From JBDSLU01 sp039916225 (GTDB lineage Bacteria; Acidobacteriota; Vicinamibacteria; Vicinamibacterales; Vicinamibacteraceae), in the NCBI GenBank assembly GCA_039916225.1, contig JBDSLU010000104.1, forward strand, positions 1 to 5,788: a stretch of DNA of 5,788 nt. Direction: 5' to 3'. This document shows, piece after piece, positions 1 to 5,788 of the stretch; position 1 is the first letter of the stretch; the number at the start of each line of letters is the position of its first letter. Under the pieces are notes generated by a model that was not told the origin of the DNA, searched no databases, and saw nothing but the letters and a program-made list of their open reading frames with translations. Position numbers and translations under genes: made by a program.

Positions 1-716
1 AGCATGACCGCGCCGCGGCCCTCGCCTGGCGTCAGCGTTCGTTCTGCCGCGGTAATGCCGATGTTCGGCAGCGCCTGGCCGAGCGACACCCACAACACGC
101 CCGCGTCTCTGTCTGCCGGACCGAGGAGGAACGCATCCGGCGCGGCGTCGCTGATCACCATCACGCGGCCGGTCCGGCCGGCGAGCTCACGCGCGAGCCG
201 TAACCCGAGCGCGGGCGAATGATGCGGTGCGGCCGGGGTCCAGCGTTCGAGGGCCCGCATGGCATCGGGCGGAAACGCCGCCGGGCCGGCCAGCACGGAG
301 GGACGCTCGCCGCTCTCGACCAGCGTCACGCGCCCGGCGCTGCCCAGACGATCGAGCTCGAAGGCGACTCGCTGCACGGCCCGATCGCGCGGGCTCTCCC
401 CGCGCGCGTCGACGGCCGCCATCGATGCGGAATCGTCGAGCAGCACGACGAGATGCGCACGCTCGCTGGCAGAGAAGAGGCGCGCGCCGCCCAGGATCAG
501 GGCCAGCGCCAGCGCGGCGAGACACTCCAGCATGAGGCTCGTCGTGAGCGGGAGTCTGGCGATCTTGCCGCCGCCCTCGGGTCGCTGCCGGGCGATCTGC
601 CAGAGAAAGAGGCCGGCGACGGGCCGGACCGGAAAGCGCCGCCGGAACAGATGAATGGCCACGATCGCCGGGATCGCCAGCAACGCCAGCAATCCCAGCG
701 GCGAGGTGAACATCAT
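1..716 (-). CDS. BatA-like membrane-anchored vWA protein (3' partial)
   Basis: The first 238 residues are visible and the frame runs off the left edge without a stop. The N-terminus has the BatA-type anchor: a hydrophobic helix (about 6-24) ending in HLFRRR (22-27). A second hydrophobic segment lies at about 58-81. A vWA domain follows, starting with HLVVLLDDSASM (88-99), which carries an intact DxSxS metal-site motif (D94, S96, S98). VMVISDAAPD (185-194) supplies a likely further metal-loop Asp. After the vWA core, PNIGITAAERTL (217-228) looks like the start of the beta-sandwich domain that follows vWA in many relatives. In this family the vWA domain sits between membrane segments and faces the periplasm. 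The start ATGA overlaps the DUF58 stop; a second ATG follows directly (713-711) and is better spaced from GGAGG, so the protein may begin one residue later. Role in a Bat/MoxR-type complex is inferred. Confidence 0.9.
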   Translation of the reverse strand, partial: MMFTSPLGLLALLAIPAIVAIHLFRRRFPVRPVAGLFLWQIARQRPEGGGKIARLPLTTSLMLECLAALALALILGGARLFSASERAHLVVLLDDSASMAAVDARGESPRDRAVQRVAFELDRLGSAGRVTLVESGERPSVLAGPAAFPPDAMRALERWTPAAPHHSPALGLRLARELAGRTGRVMVISDAAPDAFLLGPADRDAGVLWVSLGQALPNIGITAAERTLTPGEGRGAVM

Positions 717-1558
717 GCGGCCTCCAGCACACCGGCCGCCGCCAACCCGCGCGCGACGTCACGAAGCGCTGTCTCCGCGCCCACGTACGCGAAACGCGCG
801 CCGGCACGACGTGCCGCCACCGAGAGACCCAGCCGCAAGCGCGAGAAGCGGGCTCGGTAATCTCGAACCGCCGCGGCGTCGAGCACCAGGTCCAGCTCCC
901 CTTTCCCTTCGACGTCGACCAGCCGGTGGCCGCCCGCCGCTACCGGCTCGGCCTCGTCGCGCAGCGTGAGCTGCACGAGGGAGAGGAGCGCGCAGTCGCG
1001 GCCGAGCCGCACGACGAGATCGTCGGCGTCGTGCGGAAACAGGAAGTCGCTCACGACGATCCGCAGCGAGCGCCGCCGCAGCGGGAGGTGGGACTCCTCC
1101 AGCGCCGACCGGCCTGCCTCACAGCCGAGCACACGCTCGATGTCCTCCGGCCGCTGCAGCGGATGCGCGGCAGCCCCGGCGGTGGTGACGATGCGCGTGT
1201 CGGCCGCGGTGTTCGCGCACGCGAAAGCCAGGACCCCCAGCAGGTCGCCGTAGGCGCGGCGCTTGGTCTCCGTCACCGCCATCGAGCGGCTGACGTCGAC
1301 GACCAGATCGATGCGCGGCGCCACCTCCTCGCGGTACAGGCGGACGGCAAGTGTTTCGGACCGCGCGTAGGCGGCCCAATCGACGTGGCGGAGATCGTCA
1401 CCCGGCGTGTAGGGGCGATAGTCCTGGAACTCCAGCGAGCTGCCGGTGCCCGACCCGAGCCGCTCGCCGACGCGGCCACCGATGGGCGTCCGCGGGATCG
1501 CGAGCCGGAATCCGGCCGCCGCGCGGATCGCCGTCCAGTCAAGAGAGGACGTTGGCAC
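713..1558 (-). CDS. DUF58 domain protein with vWA fold
   Basis: A 281-residue protein with the DUF58 hallmark YRPYTPGDDLRHVDW (residues 47-61), followed by a vWA-like fold. The strand LVVDVSRSM (85-93) carries the DxSxS metal-site motif (D88, S90, S92), and a later strand ends in VVSDF (168-172), supplying a candidate third-loop Asp. There is no signal peptide or membrane helix, so it is probably cytoplasmic. DUF58 proteins are usually encoded with MoxR AAA+ ATPases and BatA-like proteins; their biochemical role is poorly defined. The start is GTG 1558-1556, chosen because AGGGGAG lies 7 bases upstream and the overlap with the permease is then only 20 bases. An ATG at 1630 is in frame but would add 24 residues read through permease sequence. 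The stop TGA 715-713 overlaps the next start. Confidence 0.93.
   Translation of the reverse strand: MPTSSLDWTAIRAAAGFRLAIPRTPIGGRVGERLGSGTGSSLEFQDYRPYTPGDDLRHVDWAAYARSETLAVRLYREEVAPRIDLVVDVSRSMAVTETKRRAYGDLLGVLAFACANTAADTRIVTTAGAAAHPLQRPEDIERVLGCEAGRSALEESHLPLRRRSLRIVVSDFLFPHDADDLVVRLGRDCALLSLVQLTLRDEAEPVAAGGHRLVDVEGKGELDLVLDAAAVRDYRARFSRLRLGLSVAARRAGARFAYVGAETALRDVARGLAAAGVLEAA
721..725 (-). promoter_or_regulatory. Ribosome binding site of the BatA-like gene
   Basis: On the minus strand this reads GGAGG inside the end of the DUF58 gene. It is 4 bases from the first ATG (716) and 7 bases from the second (713) of a tandem ATGATG. The spacing slightly favours the second ATG, while the 4-base ATGA overlap favours the first. 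Confidence 0.6.
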
Positions 1559-3074
1559 CGTCCGGCTCCCCTGCCGCAGCTTCTGGTTCGTCCGGACCGT
1601 CCGGCACCGGTTCGAGCGTGACGCCGGCACCGATGCGTATGAGCACGACGTAGGCGAGAGCTCCCGTGATGCCGATCAGCTCCGCCAGCGTCCGGTACGG
1701 CACCGAGGCGCCGTAGAAGTTGGCCAACGTCCGGAACGGGTTCAGCAGATGGCGCAGCGAGAACTTGAGATCGAGGCCATCTGGCTGCCACAGCATGTAG
1801 GCCAGAACGTCGGGCATCAGCATCGCTCCGGCGAGCACCACGATCAGAGCAAGGCGCAGACGAAACGAGGCGGACTGGATCGGCCGAACCGCCCGGAAGA
1901 TGACGACCGGCGCACCAGTGAAAAAGCAGATGTACCCGCAGGCGACGACGAACCAGTGGAGCATGCTCCTGTCGGTCTGCAGGACCCAGCCGAGCGCCAG
2001 GAGGGCGGCCATCTGCAGCAGCACGTAGAGCGCGCCGTTGCCGCCGCCGGGCTGCAAGGGCGCCAGCACCCGCCGCCACGACGGCAGCTCCTGTCGGGCG
2101 AGGAGGACCCGGCGCGGGAGTACCAGGTCCTCGGTCACGGTGAACGCCGCGACGATGGCCAGGTGGATGACGCCGAACCCCAGCAGCGGACGGCCGGCGT
2201 CACTCCAGGTCGATCCCGGTGCGCTGAGGGCCAGCGGCGCGATCAGCAGGAGCTGCGCGAGGAATCCGAGACGCAGCGCCGTGCTCCGATTCTGCGACGG
2301 CAGCAGCAAGCGGTTCTCCGCCAGCAGCACGAGGTTGACGATGAGCGCGACGCAGAACGCCGTCGACGCCGCGAGCGTCCACCACGACGTCGCGCCTCCC
2401 GCGCCCATGCCGCCGGCGAACGATCCATGCATCCCGCCGCGCATCCTTATCACGTAAAACGCGCCTGGCGCGCCGAAGACGAGGAGCGCCAGCAGCACGA
2501 CGATGCCGACGGCGCCGAACAGGAACCCGGACATCGCGCGCGACGTGACCAGCGCCGACAGGAACAGACACGCGGCGCTGAGGCACAGCGACCACATGAC
2601 GATGACCAGCATGGAGACGAGAATCGTCGCGAAGTCGACGCCGCCCAGGAGGAAGCTCATCGCGATGAAGGGCGCGAGGCCGGCGAAGAGCGTGGCGAGC
2701 TTCACGCCCTGGGCCAACAGCTTGCCGATCACCACGCGCCGGGGCGAGAGCGCCGTCAGGGTGATCAGCTCGAGCGTCTGCTCCATTCGTTCGTTGCGAA
2801 GGGCGTTGAAGGCACCGAGCGGCACCACCGCGAACCCAAGGAGCCCCAGCGCACCCGTCAGCGCGGCGAAGGTCCACCGACCCGACGTGCCGCTCCCCCC
2901 CAGCGAATCCGCCGCACCGAAAAAGGCGACGGCCAACCCCACCAGCAGCGCGAGGTTGAACGAATAGTGGAACTCGCGCCCCCTCGCCAGTTGCCGCACT
3001 TCCTTGACGACGATCGGGCTGAGCCGATCGCTGGCACGTTCCAGCCGCTCGAGCCACGCGTCCGTCCCGCTCAC
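1539..3074 (-). CDS. ABC-2 type transporter permease, about 12 transmembrane segments
   Basis: A 511-residue integral membrane protein, the natural partner of the ATPase whose stop it overlaps (GTGA at 3074-3071). The start is GTG, with GAAGGG 8 bases upstream as a moderate ribosome site. A cytoplasmic N-terminus (1-35) is followed by hydrophobic segments near 40-57, 69-90, 122-143, 148-174, 183-205 and 232-252. A second set lies near 268-285, 297-315, 347-366, 371-394, 404-425 and 461-483. Between segments 2 and 3 is the family motif ERMEQTLELITLTALSPRR (95-113), which in ABC-2 permeases sits in the cytoplasm near the ATPase. The loop between segments 5 and 6 is rich in Met and Gly (208-229), and the C-terminus ends in an acidic, proline-rich tail (about 488-508). 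Typical ABC-2 permeases have six helices, so this may be a double-length form. Role as permease is secure; cargo and exact topology are not. Confidence 0.92.
   Translation of the reverse strand: MSGTDAWLERLERASDRLSPIVVKEVRQLARGREFHYSFNLALLVGLAVAFFGAADSLGGSGTSGRWTFAALTGALGLLGFAVVPLGAFNALRNERMEQTLELITLTALSPRRVVIGKLLAQGVKLATLFAGLAPFIAMSFLLGGVDFATILVSMLVIVMWSLCLSAACLFLSALVTSRAMSGFLFGAVGIVVLLALLVFGAPGAFYVIRMRGGMHGSFAGGMGAGGATSWWTLAASTAFCVALIVNLVLLAENRLLLPSQNRSTALRLGFLAQLLLIAPLALSAPGSTWSDAGRPLLGFGVIHLAIVAAFTVTEDLVLPRRVLLARQELPSWRRVLAPLQPGGGNGALYVLLQMAALLALGWVLQTDRSMLHWFVVACGYICFFTGAPVVIFRAVRPIQSASFRLRLALIVVLAGAMLMPDVLAYMLWQPDGLDLKFSLRHLLNPFRTLANFYGASVPYRTLAELIGITGALAYVVLIRIGAGVTLEPVPDGPDEPEAAAGEPDGANVLS
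1566..1572 (-). promoter_or_regulatory. Ribosome binding site that decides the DUF58 start
   Basis: On the minus strand this reads AGGGGAG, 7 bases before GTG 1558, within the 3' end of the permease gene. Its spacing is near ideal and favours the GTG start over the in-frame ATG at 1630, which would require a 92-base overlap with the permease. Confidence 0.65.
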
Positions 3075-4009
3075 TGCACGCGCCCTTCGGTGATCTCGAT
3101 GAAGAGATCCTCGAGGCCGGCGCCGTGCGCGCTGATCTCGAGGACCGGAAAGCCGGCGCCGACCAGCCGGCTCACCAGGGACACCTGATCGTCATCGCCG
3201 CCGGTGAACTCGAACTGCAGCCGCCGGTTTGCCTCGTGCACGTTCTGCACGCCGGGCTGCACGAGCAGAAACCGTTCGGCGCCGTCGTACGGGCCGGCGA
3301 GCCGCACCGACAGGATGCGCCGCCGCCGCACGCCCTCGAGGATGTCCTGGACCGTGCCCGTGGCCAGGATGCGGCCCTTCTCGATCACGGCCACGACGTC
3401 GCACATCTCGGCGAGCTCGGTCAGGATGTGGGAGCTGAGGAGAATCGTCTTGCCGTCGGCGGCCAGCTCCCGAATCAGCGTCCGGAACTCGATGCGCGCA
3501 CGCGGATCGAGGTTGGCGGCCGGCTCGTCGAGGATGAGCAGCTGCGGATCGTGGACGAGGGCGCGGCCGAGCGCGACGCGCTGCTTCAGGCCCTTGGACA
3601 GGCCTTCGACGTGGCGATCGCGCAGGTCGCCGATGCCCATGAAGTCGACGATGTTCGCGACCGCACGCCGCCGGGCCTCGCCGCGGATGTCGTAGGCACG
3701 CGCAAAGAAGTCGAGATACTCGGTCACCGTCGTGTTGGCGTAGACGCCGGCGTAGTCGGGCATGAACCCGGTGATGCGCCTGACCTCATCCGGCCGATCG
3801 AGCACGGAAAGGCCGGCGATGCGCGCGTCGCCGCGCTGCGGTGTCTCCAGCGTCGCCAGGATCCGCATCGTCGTCGTCTTGCCGGCGCCGTTGGGGCCGA
3901 TGAACCCGAGCACCTTGCCGCGATCGACGCCGAACGACACGCCGTCGACGGCGGGCACGCCGTCGAAGTGGCGGACCAGGCCGTCGAGTTGCAGCATGGG
4001 CTCGCTCAC
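3071..4009 (-). CDS. ABC transporter ATP-binding protein (ABC-2 exporter type)
   Basis: A complete 312-residue nucleotide-binding subunit that would power the adjacent permease from the cytoplasmic face. Walker A is GPNGAGKTT (38-46), the signature is LSKGLKQR (137-144), Walker B is LLILDEP (157-163), the D-loop is NLDP (166-169) and the H-loop is SSH (192-194). The Q-loop position reads GFMPDYAGVY (81-90), with Asp where most ABC ATPases have Gln; similar MPD motifs occur in a subgroup of ABC-2 ATPases. Residues about 220-312 form the C-terminal extension common in this exporter class. The start is GTG 4009-4007, chosen because GGAGGG lies 5 bases upstream and the GTGA junction overlaps the previous stop. 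The frame stays open upstream to beyond 5300, but that stretch is an Arg/Pro-rich shadow of the upstream gene. The stop overlaps the permease start. Substrate unknown. Confidence 0.95.
   Translation of the reverse strand: MSEPMLQLDGLVRHFDGVPAVDGVSFGVDRGKVLGFIGPNGAGKTTTMRILATLETPQRGDARIAGLSVLDRPDEVRRITGFMPDYAGVYANTTVTEYLDFFARAYDIRGEARRRAVANIVDFMGIGDLRDRHVEGLSKGLKQRVALGRALVHDPQLLILDEPAANLDPRARIEFRTLIRELAADGKTILLSSHILTELAEMCDVVAVIEKGRILATGTVQDILEGVRRRRILSVRLAGPYDGAERFLLVQPGVQNVHEANRRLQFEFTGGDDDQVSLVSRLVGAGFPVLEISAHGAGLEDLFIEITEGRVQ
3083..3088 (-). promoter_or_regulatory. Probable ribosome binding site of the permease gene
   Basis: On the minus strand this reads GAAGGG, 8 bases before GTG 3074, within the final codons of the ATPase gene. 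The match is moderate, so coupling through the GTGA stop/start overlap probably contributes much of the initiation. Confidence 0.45.
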
Positions 4010-5788
4010 GGCTGCCCTCCCGGCCAGCCGAGCACGAAGTGGAAGCTGCCGCGTTCGGCGAGATCTGGCACGCCGGGGTCGACGAACGGCGACCGATCGA
4101 TCACGGCGAGATACGAGCCGGCGGGTTGATGCTGCGCGAGATGTATGAATCGTGGCCACAGTGGCAGGTCCTTCGGCACCAGGTTCGCCACGCCATTGCC
4201 GCTGGTCCTCAGGGTGGCCTTGCCGCCCGGCGGCAGACGCTCGTCGAGCAAACCGAACGTGTTCCCGTCGCGATACACGAGCGCCGTGACCGTGGTGCCA
4301 AGGCCGTTGACCACCGTCGTCCCACTGCCCTCCCGCGTGAACGTCAGCCGCTCGCGCGCCGGCCGGAACGCGATTTGCTCGACGTTCGTGGGCGACCTCG
4401 CCTGAATGAGGCCGGCCGAGAATCGCTGCGCCTCGGACAGATCGAGGTCCAGCCGTTCGCCGGTACCGGTGCCTTCGGTGCCGATCGGGAACACGGCGAC
4501 GTCGCGCCCGACACGCCAGCCACCCGACGGGGTCATGCCGGCCGCGTAGACCGACAGGCTGCTCCGCGTCACGGCCTGGTTCCTGGCTTGATCGAGCATC
4601 GTGAAGCTGGCGACGCGGCCGCGAACGCCGAAGCCTTCGCCGGCGATCACGTACCCGGCCAGCACCACGATGAACGCGGCGGCAATCAGGGGCGCGGTCA
4701 GGACCAGGAGCACCTGCTGGCCCTTGCGCCGCAGGAACCAGTAGTTCGCCGGACCGATGATCAGGCTGAAAAGAAGGAGGATCGCCACATACGCGCGGGC
4801 GGGAATGCCGGCGACGCCGGGGATGGGCAGGCGGAATCCGCGCGCGGCAATCTTCCCCCAGTCTCCTGTCGTGTTGGCCGGCAGGGCAAAGCTCCCGTCC
4901 TGCAGCGTCTGCGCGCGGGCGAGAAACGCGGTCAGCCCGGATAGCGTGATCGCGGCGGAGATCGGCCGATGAATGCGGCCGAAGAAGTAGGCACGGGCGC
5001 TCCCTTCCTCGGCCGGTGAGGCCGCCGGCGACGCGTTCGGCAGCAACGTCTTCAGGTCGCCATCCACGAAGACCAGATCGCCGCCGCACGCCGTCCATGT
5101 GAGCAGGGCGTTCTTCTGCGCCTCGTCCAGCTGCTCCCACTCCGTCGGCCCGATGACCACGGCACGCAGCGACGTATATCCCAGCCAGTTCGTCGGCAGT
5201 CGCGATGGCGGCAGCATGAAGTCGGTTGGCGGCATCGAGGAGTACCCCCGGCTCGGAGCGACCGACAGTGCTCCGGGGTGGGCACTGATGCCGCTGCCAC
5301 TGACCGTGTAGGACCCCGTTCCCACGGCACCCGCCGTGGACCGCAGCCACGTCCCCATCACCGCTCCCCGGGCACTGGCGCGATCGGCCACGATCAGCGC
5401 CGGCGCATCACTGGCGGCGCTGCCGCTCTGCAGGCTGGTGTAGTTGAGACGCTCGAGGGTCTTGCCGTTCTCGCGGATCTCGAACCGGATGTTTTCGTTC
5501 ACGCCGAAGACGGGGACCGGGATCGTCAGCCGCACCCGATCGCCGCGCGCGAGCCGCACGCGCTGGCTGATCTCCGTGCTGCCAGTGGACATGCTCCTTG
5601 TGGACCTGAGGAATCGCGTGCCCTCGCCGACGATCTCGATGACGCGCGCGCCGCCGAGATTGGTGATGTCGACACGGACCGGAAAGTAGCCGGGCGACGT
5701 CCGATTCGCCCACTCGGAATCGAACGTGATCTTGAGCGATTCGACCTCGATCGTCCGATACTCGCCGGCGGCCCGGCCGGTCGCCGGC
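4006..5788 (-). CDS. Envelope protein with beta-rich domains, GATase1-like segment and two-helix membrane hairpin (5' partial)
   Basis: The frame is open to the right edge, so the true start lies outside; 593 residues are visible, ending at TGA 4008-4006. Visible residues 1-110 are beta-rich, with a segment (PVRVDITNLGG) typical of Ig-like/CARDB-type sandwiches. Residues about 202-245 (from RAVVIGPTEW to GGDLVFVDGD) resemble the GATase1-like alpha/beta fold seen in GldG-type and DUF4350-type proteins, with no catalytic triad that I can identify. Two hydrophobic helices follow at about 329-351 and 359-382, joined by a short basic loop (RRKGQQ). Residues 383-593 are soluble and beta-rich. The basic loop suggests a cytoplasmic turn, which would put both soluble parts outside the membrane. 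The gene overlaps the ABC ATPase start by 3 bases, so it is probably an accessory subunit of that transporter. I do not recognise a named family; function is unknown. The ATG at 5592 is internal. Confidence 0.85.
   Translation of the reverse strand, partial: PATGRAAGEYRTIEVESLKITFDSEWANRTSPGYFPVRVDITNLGGARVIEIVGEGTRFLRSTRSMSTGSTEISQRVRLARGDRVRLTIPVPVFGVNENIRFEIRENGKTLERLNYTSLQSGSAASDAPALIVADRASARGAVMGTWLRSTAGAVGTGSYTVSGSGISAHPGALSVAPSRGYSSMPPTDFMLPPSRLPTNWLGYTSLRAVVIGPTEWEQLDEAQKNALLTWTACGGDLVFVDGDLKTLLPNASPAASPAEEGSARAYFFGRIHRPISAAITLSGLTAFLARAQTLQDGSFALPANTTGDWGKIAARGFRLPIPGVAGIPARAYVAILLLFSLIIGPANYWFLRRKGQQVLLVLTAPLIAAAFIVVLAGYVIAGEGFGVRGRVASFTMLDQARNQAVTRSSLSVYAAGMTPSGGWRVGRDVAVFPIGTEGTGTGERLDLDLSEAQRFSAGLIQARSPTNVEQIAFRPARERLTFTREGSGTTVVNGLGTTVTALVYRDGNTFGLLDERLPPGGKATLRTSGNGVANLVPKDLPLWPRFIHLAQHQPAGSYLAVIDRSPFVDPGVPDLAERGSFHFVLGWPGGQP
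4015..4020 (-). promoter_or_regulatory. Ribosome binding site of the ABC ATPase gene
   Basis: On the minus strand this reads GGAGGG, 5 bases before GTG 4009, and lies inside the last codons of the upstream gene. It is the strongest Shine-Dalgarno match in the window. It fixes the ATPase start and rules out reading the long upstream open frame as part of the protein. Confidence 0.75.

Noticed and set aside
187..860. Overlapping open frames on both strands across the BatA-like gene (187-807 minus, 219-860 plus).
   Set aside because: Both give Arg/Ala/Pro-rich chains without domains. The BatA-like frame carries the membrane anchor and the vWA metal-site motif.
1559..1630. Earlier ATG at 1630 for the DUF58 protein.
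   Set aside because: The 24 added residues are read through permease codons and have no family counterpart that I know. GTG 1558 has a well-placed AGGGGAG.
1446..3188. A 580-codon plus-strand open frame antisense to the permease and neighbouring gene ends.
   Set aside because: Its product is a low-complexity Arg/Gln/Glu/His/Asp-rich chain with no recognisable domain. The opposite strand encodes a clear membrane protein with family motifs. Long antisense frames are common opposite high-GC genes.
3125..4129. A 334-codon plus-strand open frame antisense to the ABC ATPase gene.
   Set aside because: It mirrors the conserved ATPase codons and shows no domain of its own.
4010..5350. Upstream extension of the ABC ATPase frame, which would give a 759-residue fusion protein.
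   Set aside because: The added part is Arg/Pro/Gly-rich shadow translation of the envelope protein gene. A strong ribosome site and a GTGA overlap place the ATPase start at 4009.
5590..5592. ATG at 5592 as the true start of the envelope protein.
   Set aside because: The same frame stays open for 65 more codons to the window edge, and those residues form a convincing beta-rich domain continuous with what follows.
5761..5788. GC-rich near-palindromic sequence at the right edge (repeats of gccgg/ccggc).
   Set aside because: It lies inside an open coding frame and fits ordinary Ala/Gly/Arg/Pro codon use in a high-GC genome. There is no T-tract to suggest a terminator.
1..5788. Search for tRNA or rRNA genes, CRISPR repeats, insertion sequences, attachment sites, riboswitches, promoters and terminators.
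   Set aside because: The window is continuous overlapping coding sequence with no regular repeats, transposase motifs or intergenic space. Nothing of these types could be supported by eye.

Overview
The window is a high-GC stretch (roughly two thirds G+C by eye, with strong G/C preference at third codon positions) filled by five genes. All lie on the minus strand, so they read from right to left. Each gene overlaps the next, no gap is large enough for a promoter or terminator, and both outer genes run off the window. Gene content and base composition fit a soil or sediment bacterium of the Acidobacteriota (Vicinamibacteria-like) or a similar high-GC Gram-negative lineage. That placement is an inference; nothing here fixes the taxon.

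Reading order: (1) 5788-4006, the 3' part of a large envelope protein with a beta-rich N-terminal region, a GATase1-like alpha/beta segment, a hairpin of two transmembrane helices and a second beta-rich soluble region. (2) 4009-3071, a complete ABC transporter ATPase of the ABC-2 exporter type. (3) 3074-1539, its multi-pass permease, with about twelve hydrophobic segments. (4) 1558-713, a DUF58 protein with the PGDDLRHVDW signature and a von Willebrand A (vWA) fold with an intact metal-site motif. (5) 716-1, the 5' part of a BatA-like membrane-anchored vWA protein.

The junctions are GTGA (1/2), GTGA (2/3), a 20-base overlap (3/4) and ATGA (4/5). Together with Shine-Dalgarno-like sequences inside the preceding genes, they indicate one transcript with translational coupling. 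Genes 2 and 3 form an ATP-driven membrane complex, and gene 1 looks like its envelope partner. Genes 4 and 5 belong to the group usually found with a MoxR AAA+ ATPase, which is thought to help mature or assemble envelope proteins or metal-dependent complexes. No MoxR gene is in the window; one may lie outside it. The substrate and overall function cannot be read from the sequence. The layout resembles known ABC-exporter plus DUF58/BatA neighbourhoods. The least characterised parts are the gene 1 envelope protein and the physical link between the transporter and the vWA module.
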